Positions 14,681-21,385 of a stretch of 21,385 bases of DNA are shown here, piece by piece. Position 1 is the first letter of the stretch. Each line of letters opens with the position of its first letter. Location: assembly GCA_023262245.1 (NCBI GenBank), contig JALRDC010000162.1, positions 1-21,385 on the forward strand, given 5' to 3'. The stretch is from Flavobacteriaceae bacterium. GTDB taxonomy: Bacteria; Bacteroidota; Bacteroidia; Flavobacteriales; Flavobacteriaceae. The notes below the pieces were generated by a model, which did no database searches, was not told the origin of the DNA, and was given only the letters and a program-made list of their open reading frames with translations. Both the position numbers and the translations under genes were made by a program.

Positions 14681-15852
14681 TATTCTATAATTCTTTTTAC
14701 TTTTTGATCTGCTACTAGAAGACTGACACCTTCATCCACAACAAGTTCACCTGTTTGTAAGCCTGAGGTTACTTCTACCATTTCGTTTTTGCTTTTACCG
14801 AGAGTTACCATACGTTGTTCTGTTGTAAACCCACCATTTAATTCGGGTTCAATTAAAACAAAGACATACGATTTTCCTTCTGCATTTTCTCTGATTACCC
14901 GAAAAGGGACCAAGATGGCTTTAGGATTTGTATAATCTACCATACTCAAACGCGCATTTAAATTCGGCTTGATTAAGCCTGAAGGATTTTTTAGAGCAGC
15001 TTCCACACGGAAGGTTCTATTGCTTGGAGTGATAAAGTTTCCAGTTTGATGAATCTCTGTGGTTTGAGTTTGGTTTAAAACAGGAATATTAACAGTAGCT
15101 TTACTTCCTTTGGAAATGTTTGTCAAATAGTTTTCAGGTACATCTGATTCTACATACATACTGTTGAGGTTTACAATTCGAACAATAGGTGTAATCCCCG
15201 GCGCAAGGTTACTCCCAACCAATGCAGGGATTTCATCAATAATACCAGAAAATGGAGCGTATACCTTGGTTCTGGCAAGCTGTTGTTTCATTTGGTCAAC
15301 TTGTTTTTGAGAAGCTTTGTAACGGGTTTGCGCTTCTAAAAACATCATTTCAGAACCAATTCTTTGTTCCCACAATCTTTGGGTTCTTTCGAAGGTTGTT
15401 TTTGCAAGCTCCAATTGAAGCTTCATTTGTTCCAATTGATCGTTTATTCCTGCATCATCTATTATTGCCAGGAGTTGCCCTTTCTTAACAGCCTGCCCTT
15501 CTTTAACGTACAGTTTTAATAAGCGCCCAGCAAACTCTGGGTAGAGTAATACATTTTGGCGTGTCTTAATATTGGCCTGCACCTCAATGGTATGTTCAAA
15601 AGCCTCTGATTTAGTTTCTATAGCGGTAACTAAGATGCGTTTTTCGGATCCCCCCATTGATTCTAAAGCCTCATTTATTTTTTCAAGCTTAAGAGATAAA
15701 TCATTAATTTGTTGAGTATATGCTGCTTTTTGAGCATTGAGTTCTTCAAGGTTACTAGAAGAAATGTCTGAAGTAGTTTCTGCCTCTGAGGTTGTTTCAG
15801 AACAACTAAAAAGGATGAGTAAAAGACCTAAGAAAGCTATTGTGTTTTTCAT
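14680..15852 (-). CDS. RND efflux periplasmic adaptor lipoprotein
   Basis: Membrane-fusion protein linking the inner-membrane pump to the outer-membrane channel, 390 residues. Lipoprotein signal MKNTIAFLGLLLILFSC, lipobox LFSC with C17, then a Ser/Thr/Glu tether and a short coiled coil (about 33-65, LEELNAQKAAYTQQINDLS). The first lipoyl half (RLLKLYVKEGQAVKKGQLLA) leads into an alpha-hairpin (about 130-185, QLELAKTTFERTQRLWEQR) and the second lipoyl half KVYAPFSGIIDEI, then beta-barrel and membrane-proximal domains. Five bases separate it from the tolC-like stop upstream, and its stop overlaps the permease start. The coiled coil before the lipoyl domain is additional to the classic AcrA plan. 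Confidence 0.95.
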   Translation of the reverse strand: MKNTIAFLGLLLILFSCSETTSEAETTSDISSSNLEELNAQKAAYTQQINDLSLKLEKINEALESMGGSEKRILVTAIETKSEAFEHTIEVQANIKTRQNVLLYPEFAGRLLKLYVKEGQAVKKGQLLAIIDDAGINDQLEQMKLQLELAKTTFERTQRLWEQRIGSEMMFLEAQTRYKASQKQVDQMKQQLARTKVYAPFSGIIDEIPALVGSNLAPGITPIVRIVNLNSMYVESDVPENYLTNISKGSKATVNIPVLNQTQTTEIHQTGNFITPSNRTFRVEAALKNPSGLIKPNLNARLSMVDYTNPKAILVPFRVIRENAEGKSYVFVLIEPELNGGFTTEQRMVTLGKSKNEMVEVTSGLQTGELVVDEGVSLLVADQKVKRIIE

Positions 15853-15857
15853 GATTT

Positions 15858-17207
15858 TTATTGTTGTTGAGGAGTATTAAGAAGGGTTTCTAGCGATATT
15901 TTTTTTTGAATAACATTTTGAATGGCCTTAATATAATTGTTTTGGGCACTATATAACTGGAGTTGCGCTTCGCGAAGTTCAAAAGAACTGGCAACCCCTT
16001 CAAAATATTTAATTTGATTTTTTTCTTCGATACGCGAAGCTAAATCTAAATTTTCTTTGTTTGTGAAATAATTTTCAACGGCTAATTGATAATCGTTTTC
16101 AGCGGCTTGAACCTCGATCAAAATTCTTTCTTGGATTTCGGTCAAATTACTTTCCGCTTGAGAAACAGCAATTTTTGCTTTTTGGGATAGTGCGCTTCGA
16201 CGCAATGAACTAAATAAGGGAATCTGTAAATTTACCCCGAAAAGCGATGCGCCAAACCATTTTTGATCTGATTGCAGAAAACTAAAGGTCTGACTATTTC
16301 CCGTATAATTTCCATTTAAAAAAGCAGATAAACGGGGTAAACTTTTTGAGCGTTCGTATTTATAAAGTAAATTTTCTGAAAGCAAATTATTTTCTGCAAT
16401 CTTGATATCTAAGTTGTTGCTCAGATCTAAGTCTTCTGGTAGGTCCATGCTAAAAAGACTTTCATTGGTCATCTTTTCTAGAGTATCTGACAATAAAAGG
16501 GGTGATTGTGTAGGAAATCCGATCAGTAATTTTAACATATTTAGGGTAATACGTTCTAAATTCTTGGCATAACGCAGTTGCGTTTCAACACCCGAAAGGG
16601 TGAGACGAAGTTGTTCCACACTTTCTTCTTCTTCAAAGCCATTTCGAAACAATTGATCCAGTTCTTTCAGGTTTTTATTCAGACTGGTTTTATTATTTTC
16701 TAAAAATTGAATGTTCTCACGTACTAGCAATACTGAAGAATAAGTTGAAATAATATTTTTTCTTACCTCGAGCAAGGTCTTTTCAAAAATATTTTCTGAA
16801 ATAGTAAGAAAAACTTTGGAAGCTTCAAGCCCCACAATATAGGAACCGTCAAAAATAAGTTGTTGAACAACAATCCCGGCATTCATCGTCTGTGGAGTTC
16901 CAAACTGAACTTCGGCAAATTCTCCCTCATTACCTCCAAAAAATTGTGCAGGAATTAAGGAAGTAGGGAGCTCGAGAAAATTTTGATAGTCGGCACTTGC
17001 ACTAATTTGTGGAAGTCCTGTAGCAATGGTACTCCATTGATCTTTGTACGCTTTTTTAATTTCCATACTTGCGTTTTGGACTGCCCTGTTGTTTTGTTCT
17101 CCAAAAGCGATGGCCTCCTCTAATGAAACGGACTCTGGTAGATTTTGTCCAAAAATGCTTTGTATTCCTAAGAGTATGCTAAAGAGTATTGAGGTTTTTG
17201 AGGTCAT
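15858..17207 (-). CDS. TolC-family outer-membrane efflux protein
   Basis: Outer-membrane channel of the pump, 449 residues, normal length. Signal peptide MTSKTSILFSILLGIQSIFG with probable cleavage before Q21. The mature protein shows two similar halves with long alpha-helices: the first contains SVSLEEAIAFGEQNNRAVQN and ADYQNF-like strands, the second DLSNNLDIKIAENNLL and the late RIEEKNQIKYFEGVASSFEL, a signature of the family's last helices. Its ATG overlaps the TetR gene stop (ATGA) and the adaptor start follows five bases after its stop, so tetR-tolC-adaptor-permease is one transcription unit. Confidence 0.94.
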   Translation of the reverse strand: MTSKTSILFSILLGIQSIFGQNLPESVSLEEAIAFGEQNNRAVQNASMEIKKAYKDQWSTIATGLPQISASADYQNFLELPTSLIPAQFFGGNEGEFAEVQFGTPQTMNAGIVVQQLIFDGSYIVGLEASKVFLTISENIFEKTLLEVRKNIISTYSSVLLVRENIQFLENNKTSLNKNLKELDQLFRNGFEEEESVEQLRLTLSGVETQLRYAKNLERITLNMLKLLIGFPTQSPLLLSDTLEKMTNESLFSMDLPEDLDLSNNLDIKIAENNLLSENLLYKYERSKSLPRLSAFLNGNYTGNSQTFSFLQSDQKWFGASLFGVNLQIPLFSSLRRSALSQKAKIAVSQAESNLTEIQERILIEVQAAENDYQLAVENYFTNKENLDLASRIEEKNQIKYFEGVASSFELREAQLQLYSAQNNYIKAIQNVIQKKISLETLLNTPQQQ

Positions 17208-17809
17208 ATATTCAGTTCTTTTTTGTAATTATCTAATTTTTGAATGCCTTCTGGAGTGCAAATTGCCCGTAGGTGGTATTCCGAAAAGTTGATTAGCAAA
17301 TGATCCATCTTAAATTGATCAATAGGAAATAACTCAATGTCTCGAATCCCCCTTATTCCGTTAAAAAAAATTCGAGTAACAAAATCAATATCAATTTCGG
17401 AACGGAAAAGCCCAGAAATAACACCACGATTCAAACTCTTAGAAAACATGGATCCTAAGACATTAAACTCTTTGAGCTTTAATTTTTTATAAATAGTGTT
17501 ATAATATTTTTGAAGCTGATAAATAGGTGAGTTTTTCTCATTTGAAAGATGTTTACTCACTTCTTTTTTTATCTGATATAATTCTATGATAGGGTCTTTT
17601 GAGTGCTTGGAAATAGAAAGAATTTTTTCGATGACGCTATCAAAATGCTGCATCACACTAGTTTCTACCAATTGTTCTTTAGTAGGGAAATGGGCGTAAA
17701 TCGTTTTTTTTGAAACACTCATTTCCAAGGCAATGTCATCCACAGTAACACTTTTAAAGCCCAATTGCAGGAACAGGGGGATCGCATGGTTAACGATGCT
17801 TTCTTTCAT
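17204..17809 (-). CDS. TetR-family transcriptional regulator of the efflux operon
   Basis: 201 residues from the ATG at 17809; a TTG four codons upstream (17821) is rejected because it lies in the -7 box. An N-terminal helix-turn-helix (about 5-50) contains GFKSVTVDDIALEMSVSKKT followed by IYAHFPTKEQLV, the classic TetR pattern. The C-terminal ligand-binding part is helical and divergent, so the inducer is unknown. It is the first gene of the efflux operon, overlapping the tolC-like gene by four bases, so a repressor that also controls itself is the likely arrangement. It may also influence the divergent prenyl synthase, whose promoter shares the same 103-base gap. Confidence 0.93.
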   Translation of the reverse strand: MKESIVNHAIPLFLQLGFKSVTVDDIALEMSVSKKTIYAHFPTKEQLVETSVMQHFDSVIEKILSISKHSKDPIIELYQIKKEVSKHLSNEKNSPIYQLQKYYNTIYKKLKLKEFNVLGSMFSKSLNRGVISGLFRSEIDIDFVTRIFFNGIRGIRDIELFPIDQFKMDHLLINFSEYHLRAICTPEGIQKLDNYKKELNI

Positions 17810-17818
17810 TTTTTTTTT

Positions 17819-17853
17819 CAAAGATACAAATGGAAACGATCAATACAAAAAAA
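17819..17853 (-). promoter_or_regulatory. Promoter of the tetR-efflux operon
   Basis: The best promoter in the window. On the minus strand TTTTTTTG (17846-17853), a 19-base spacer from its TTG and TATCTTTG (17819-17826) match the Bacteroidota TTG/TAnnTTTG consensus. The -7 box is nine bases, all A on the transcript, before the ATG, so the leader is only a few bases. Directly upstream are two near-identical direct repeats, AAAGTTTTC and AAAGTTTC (17851-17867), which could be operator half-sites. Confidence 0.75.
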
Positions 17854-17894
17854 GTTTTCAAAGTTTCTTTTTTTCAGTTCACTGTTTAAATGCC

Positions 17895-17902
17895 TATTTT
17901 TG
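17895..17902 (+). promoter_or_regulatory. -7 element of the prenyl synthase gene (TATTTTTG)
   Basis: Exact TAnnTTTG match ten bases before the ATG at 17913. A TTTTC run ends about 19 bases upstream in place of a TTG. The leader GTAAAAAAAAG is A-rich, as expected for starts in this group. Confidence 0.6.
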
Positions 17903-17912
17903 TAAAAAAAAG

Positions 17913-18893
17913 ATGGCTTCCCTAAAATCCTATCAAAAAAAATTTGAAGCATCCTTAAAGGCTCGTATTTCAAAACAATCTCCGATAGGACTTTACGCAC
18001 CTATAGATTACCTTTTAGCCTTAGGAGGTAAGCGCTTGCGCCCTGTGCTCGTTTTAATGGCTTCAGATGTTTTTGGAGGAAATCAAAACAAGGCGATGCC
18101 TGCAGCTTTAACAGTAGAAATATTTCACAATTTTACGTTAATGCACGATGACATTATGGATGCAGCACCACTGCGCCGAGGGGCAACCACAGTCCATCAT
18201 AAATGGGATTTAAATACAGCAATCTTATCCGGAGATGTAATGCTAATACAAGCCTATCAATCTCTGGAGGGTTTTGAGGACCCACTCTTTGGTAAATTAA
18301 CTCGTTTATTAAACACAACTGCGATAGAGGTTTGTGAAGGTCAACAGTACGATATGGATTTTGAAACTCAGGAGGATGTAGATCAGGATTCTTATCTTAA
18401 GATGATTCGGCTTAAAACGGCGGTTTTAGTAGGCTGTAGTTTGAAAATGGGGGCTTTGATAGGAGGGGCTTCAGATTCTGACGCACAATTGCTTTACGAT
18501 TTTGGAGTGCTTTTAGGAACTGCTTTTCAAATCCAAGATGACTATTTGGACACATTTGGTGATTCAAAATCTTTTGGAAAACATGTTGGGGGTGATATTA
18601 TAGAAAATAAAAAAACGATTCTTTATCACCAAGCAATGAAAAATGGCAACCCAGAGCAGCAGCAAGAGTTGAAAGCATGGTTTTCAAAGGAAACTTCTAT
18701 TGAAAAGAGTGCTCAAAAAATTGAATCAGTAACCTTACTTTTTAATGAAACGGGAGCTGCTGATGGTAGTAAAGAAATGGTTGTGGAGTACACACAAGCT
18801 GCTTTTCAAAAACTAGAGGGACTCAAAATAAGTCAAAAAGGAAAAGCACTTTTTAAGACCTTAGGGCTTAATTTAATGCAGCGTAAATTTTAA
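17913..18893 (+). CDS. Polyprenyl diphosphate synthase (probably geranylgeranyl type)
   Basis: Cytosolic trans-prenyltransferase adding isopentenyl units to allylic diphosphates, 326 residues from the ATG at 17913; an upstream extension of 60 codons runs through both promoters and is rejected. Landmarks: GGKRLRP (38-44), first aspartate-rich motif DDIMD (79-83) and second DDYLD (209-213), all intact. The first motif lacks the two-residue insertion of bacterial farnesyl synthases and has an aromatic F74 five positions before it, the pattern of archaeal-type geranylgeranyl synthases, so C20 is the best guess. Its 3' end overlaps the lycopene cyclase gene tail to tail, which supports a role in carotenoid supply, though a quinone side-chain role is possible. 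Confidence 0.9.
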   Translation: MASLKSYQKKFEASLKARISKQSPIGLYAPIDYLLALGGKRLRPVLVLMASDVFGGNQNKAMPAALTVEIFHNFTLMHDDIMDAAPLRRGATTVHHKWDLNTAILSGDVMLIQAYQSLEGFEDPLFGKLTRLLNTTAIEVCEGQQYDMDFETQEDVDQDSYLKMIRLKTAVLVGCSLKMGALIGGASDSDAQLLYDFGVLLGTAFQIQDDYLDTFGDSKSFGKHVGGDIIENKKTILYHQAMKNGNPEQQQELKAWFSKETSIEKSAQKIESVTLLFNETGAADGSKEMVVEYTQAAFQKLEGLKISQKGKALFKTLGLNLMQRKF

Positions 18894-20044
18894 AAGACCC
18901 TTTTAAGTAAGGCTTTAACAAACCACATTTTCTGTTTAATAGAAAAGGAAAGCATGATTTGAAATTCTTCAAAGAAGGTTGTTTTTTCATCTAAAAATCG
19001 AAAAATCCGCACGGGAGGGTTTTTGGAAAACATACGACTAAAGAGTTTGCTGCCCAGCCCATTATATTGAGTAAGGACATCGAGAAAAAGTAAATCGTAA
19101 AAAGCAAAACGATTTATAACTTTAAATGCGTTGAGTGGTTTAGTGCTCTTTAAAAAAGGAATCAGCTTTTTTATGTTTCTATTAGTGCTCATAAAGGTAA
19201 ACCCTGTACTGGCTTTAGTCCATCCCCCTGCAGTTCCAATATACATCATACTTTGGGTATTGAATTGATCAAAAGGATAACAACTCATGGGAATGTTCCC
19301 TTGTTCTTTTTCTATGATACTATAATCGCTTATACCTTTTGACTCTAAATATTGTGTGATACCTTGCTCGTATTCTTTTAGCTTTAATAATTTTTCAGAA
19401 AATAAAGTGTATTCTACAAGGGCATTGTGTTGGTCTAAAGGGAGGATATAAAGAAATCGGGTTTCGTTTCTTTGAGGAATATCAAAATCCATAAAGAGAA
19501 CTTTTTCAGGATCAAAAGCGGCTTGCTTTGTTTTGATAAACCAACCTACAAAGTGTTGTTGTAGAACCGGATATTTATCTTGATTCCACATTGGTTTGGG
19601 ATCAAAGATGCTATTGAAAACTCTTTTGGATCGAAAATTTCCCATAGAAGTAACTACTTCGGTCATTTCTTCTATGGGATTAGTATTTTCTATTGTGGCT
19701 TGTAAAAATGTAATGTTCTTCGCTTGCTCGCATTGATGTCTGATCGATTTGTAAAGACCAGCTGAACGAAGCATTTTATAATGAAAAGGATTTAAATCAA
19801 AGTTTAACTTTTGGGTAGCATCTGTGAAACCTGCTCGACTCCATTTTTTTGTTAGCAGACTATCAAAAGTACCCTTAGGAGATTCCCAAAAAGACCAGGT
19901 ACGATCATTGGTATTTTTTATTTCTTTTTCAATCAGAAGTATGGAATGGTGATCAAAAAAGGAGTCTTCTCTTAACGCTTTTAAAAGCAATAATCCTGAG
20001 GCTCCACCTCCACAAATGATAAAATCAAAAATAGTTTCTTTCAT
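18890..20044 (-). CDS. crtY: Lycopene beta-cyclase (CrtY type)
   Basis: Flavoenzyme that closes beta-ionone rings on lycopene to give beta-carotene, 384 residues, normal length. The N-terminal FAD/NAD-binding motif FIICGGGASGLLLL (8-21) is followed by the family hallmark NDRTWSFW (46-53). Later come LPLDQHNALVEYTLFS and IGTAGGWTKASTGFTF, the conserved cyclase C-terminal region, and FRFLDEKT. This separates it from other flavin monooxygenase-like proteins. The stop codon overlaps that of the prenyl synthase on the opposite strand as TTAA. No phytoene synthase, desaturase or hydroxylase lies in the window. Its promoter faces the ZIP transporter promoter. The organism probably makes a yellow or orange cyclic carotenoid. 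Confidence 0.94.
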   Translation of the reverse strand: MKETIFDFIICGGGASGLLLLKALREDSFFDHHSILLIEKEIKNTNDRTWSFWESPKGTFDSLLTKKWSRAGFTDATQKLNFDLNPFHYKMLRSAGLYKSIRHQCEQAKNITFLQATIENTNPIEEMTEVVTSMGNFRSKRVFNSIFDPKPMWNQDKYPVLQQHFVGWFIKTKQAAFDPEKVLFMDFDIPQRNETRFLYILPLDQHNALVEYTLFSEKLLKLKEYEQGITQYLESKGISDYSIIEKEQGNIPMSCYPFDQFNTQSMMYIGTAGGWTKASTGFTFMSTNRNIKKLIPFLKSTKPLNAFKVINRFAFYDLLFLDVLTQYNGLGSKLFSRMFSKNPPVRIFRFLDEKTTFFEEFQIMLSFSIKQKMWFVKALLKRVF

Positions 20045-20054
20045 AGCAATAGTG

Positions 20055-20085
20055 TAAAAATAAATAAAAGGGCTTAGTTGTTCAA
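20055..20085 (-). promoter_or_regulatory. Probable promoter of crtY
   Basis: On the minus strand TTG (20083-20085), a 20-base spacer and TATTTTTA (20055-20062) fit the Bacteroidota promoter apart from the last base of the -7 box. The box ends ten bases before the crtY ATG. Confidence 0.5.
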
Positions 20086-20111
20086 TAATATACCTAAAGT
20101 CTTTATTTTTG
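20078..20111 (+). promoter_or_regulatory. Probable promoter of the ZIP transporter gene
   Basis: TATTTTTG (20104-20111) is an exact -7 match 17 bases before the ATG at 20129. A TTG at 20078-20080 is 23 bases upstream, the long end of the known spacer range. It interleaves with the crtY promoter, whose TTG is at 20083-20085 on the other strand. Confidence 0.55.
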
Positions 20112-20128
20112 AATGCTTTAAAGTGGCT

Positions 20129-20944
20129 ATGGATCAGATACTTGAATTTTTTAAAAACACAGATCCTGTTTTAGGAGCTCTCTATGCGACTTTATTTACA
20201 TGGGGACTAACTGCCTTGGGTGCTTCACTTGTTTTCTTTGTTAAAAGGTTGAATCGTGCAGTACTTGATGGTCTTTTAGGTTTTACAGGAGGTGTAATGG
20301 TAGCTGCTAGTTTTTGGAGTTTGTTAGCACCTGGGATAGAAATGAGTCCAGGAGAAGGATTTGTAAAGGTTATTCCTGCAGCAATAGGATTTGGTATGGG
20401 TGCCTTATTCATTTTTGCTTTAGATAAAGTATTGCCTCATATTCATATCAATTTCAAGGAATCTGAAGGAATCAAGACCCCATGGCATCGAACAACACTG
20501 ATGGTATTGGCCATCACTTTACACAATATTCCAGAAGGATTGGCTGTTGGGGTTTTGTTTGGAGGAGTAGCAGCAGGAATACCAGAAGCTTCAATATCTG
20601 GAGCCGTAGCTTTAGCTATAGGGATTGGAATTCAAAATTTTCCTGAAGGAATTGCAGTATCCATGCCTATGAGAAGACAAGGAATTTCACGATTTAAAAG
20701 TTTTTGGTATGGTCAACTTTCAGCAATAGTGGAGCCCGTTGCTGCAGTATTGGGTGCTTTAGCGGTAACTTTCTTTACTCCCATTCTTCCGTATGCCCTT
20801 GCATTTGCTGCCGGAGCCATGATATTTGTGGTTGTAGAGGAAGTAATTCCAGAAACCCAGCAAGACCGATATACTGACATTGCAACGCTTGGTTTTATCG
20901 GAGGCTTTATCGTAATGATGACTTTAGACGTAGCTTTAGGATAG
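20129..20944 (+). CDS. ZIP-family metal transporter (GufA-like)
   Basis: Inner-membrane importer of divalent metal, typically zinc, 271 residues from the ATG at 20129; the upstream part of the open frame covers the promoter and is excluded. About eight hydrophobic helices are visible. The two metal-binding helices carry HNIPEG (132-137) and NFPEG (170-174), the family signature, with the usual helix-4 histidine and second-site asparagine. VEPVAAVLGA and IFVVVEEVIPE follow in the next helices. A short histidine-bearing loop (LPHIHINF) precedes helix 4. Divergent from crtY; its stop codon directly abuts that of thiL with no spacer. Metal specificity cannot be read from sequence. Confidence 0.93.
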   Translation: MDQILEFFKNTDPVLGALYATLFTWGLTALGASLVFFVKRLNRAVLDGLLGFTGGVMVAASFWSLLAPGIEMSPGEGFVKVIPAAIGFGMGALFIFALDKVLPHIHINFKESEGIKTPWHRTTLMVLAITLHNIPEGLAVGVLFGGVAAGIPEASISGAVALAIGIGIQNFPEGIAVSMPMRRQGISRFKSFWYGQLSAIVEPVAAVLGALAVTFFTPILPYALAFAAGAMIFVVVEEVIPETQQDRYTDIATLGFIGGFIVMMTLDVALG

Positions 20945-21385
20945 TTAAGAAAAAGATTGCCACCCTTGGGCAGTAAGTTCTATTTGATGACCCAAACCAG
21001 TAATTAGTTGGCATCCTCCTTTTTGATCTGTTGCATGGCCAATAACACTTAAGTAGGGGTGTCCCTTGATTTTTTCAAAATCTTTTTGATCTATGGTAAA
21101 AAGTAATTCATAATCTTCTCCTCCGTTTAGGGCGGCGGTTGTTGAGTTAAATTTAAATTCTTCGCATATTAAGCTTACCTGAGGATCAATAGGAATTTTT
21201 TCTTCAAATAAGTGAAAACCTACCTCAGAAGCTTTAGAAAGGTGAAGAATCTCTGAGGACAAACCATCACTTATGTCGATCATAGCGGTAGGTTGAATTT
21301 TTAGTTCTTCTAGTAACTCAACAATGTCCCTCCTAGCTTCAGGTTTGAGTTGTCTTTCTATACTATAACTGTAATTACTGAAATC
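20945..21385 (-). CDS. thiL: Thiamine-monophosphate kinase (partial, N-terminus outside window)
   Basis: Phosphorylates thiamine monophosphate with ATP to the active cofactor thiamine diphosphate. 146 C-terminal residues are visible, under half of the usual 320-350. The frame stays open to the right edge, so the internal ATG at 21283 is not the start. Recognisable: PTAMIDISDGLSSEIL, the conserved substrate/magnesium segment, and LNGGEDYELLFT, the ThiL/PurM-type C-terminal signature. Its stop TAA starts on the base after the ZIP stop TAG. Its product is the cofactor of Dxs elsewhere in the window. Confidence 0.95.
   Translation of the reverse strand, partial: DFSNYSYSIERQLKPEARRDIVELLEELKIQPTAMIDISDGLSSEILHLSKASEVGFHLFEEKIPIDPQVSLICEEFKFNSTTAALNGGEDYELLFTIDQKDFEKIKGHPYLSVIGHATDQKGGCQLITGLGHQIELTAQGWQSFS

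Noticed and set aside
17733..17912. Sixty-codon N-terminal extension of the prenyl synthase
   Set aside because: It overlaps the tetR start and both divergent promoters and has no similarity to the family; the ATG at 17913 follows a -7 box.
1..21385. Search for tRNA or rRNA genes, CRISPR arrays, transposases or integrases
   Set aside because: No regularly spaced repeats, no cloverleaf-like sequence and no mobile-element protein motifs were seen in the gaps or frames; nearly all of the window is accounted for by the genes listed.

Overview
The window looks like the chromosome of a flavobacterium (Bacteroidota). The DNA is AT-rich, starts are preceded by A/T-rich stretches rather than Shine-Dalgarno sequences, and several genes carry the Bacteroidota -7 promoter element TAnnTTTG. 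The proteins (PolA, L13, S9, AspRS, CrtY-type lycopene cyclase) read like flavobacterial versions. I see no phage, insertion sequence, CRISPR array, tRNA or rRNA. Most of the window is housekeeping, with a short accessory-looking stretch at about 6.9-9.2 kb.

Layout. 1-1415 is a minus-strand ribosomal operon, rplM-rpsI-rpsB: L13 starts at a GTG, L13 and S9 overlap as TAATG, and a hairpin-rich gap precedes the truncated S2 gene. 1486-6134 holds polA preceded by dxs, both on the minus strand. Facing away from dxs is tadA (plus), which converges on a small cold-shock gene with its own terminator. 6.95-9.1 kb carries an unusual regulator (receiver-like domain with altered active site plus a LuxR-type helix-turn-helix), a 358-base gene-free stretch with a dispersed-repeat-like sequence and hairpins, and two small lipoproteins. 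9180-11170 is aspS coupled to a small membrane protein. 11234-17809 is a tightly packed four-gene efflux operon, tetR-tolC-adaptor-RND permease, read on the minus strand and closed by a terminator whose T-tract contains the aspS -7 box. From 17.9 kb to the end come a prenyl diphosphate synthase and lycopene cyclase arranged tail to tail, a ZIP metal transporter, and the C-terminal part of thiL, also tail to tail with the transporter.

How the genes fit together. Dxs makes DXP, the entry to the MEP isoprenoid pathway. The prenyl synthase at 17.9 kb (probably C20 or longer) and the lycopene cyclase lie further along the same route, towards a cyclic carotenoid pigment; phytoene synthase, desaturase and hydroxylase are not here. 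Dxs needs thiamine diphosphate, which ThiL makes, though this is probably coincidental proximity. The efflux operon encodes a full envelope-spanning pump with its own probable repressor, and that repressor shares a 103-base divergent promoter region with the prenyl synthase.

I found no convincing large undescribed system. The best leads are the altered receiver/LuxR regulator, the lipoprotein pair beside it, an internal sliding-clamp-like motif in PolA, the hairpins ahead of rpsB, the substituted proton-relay positions in the RND permease, and the very compact gene ends and promoters.
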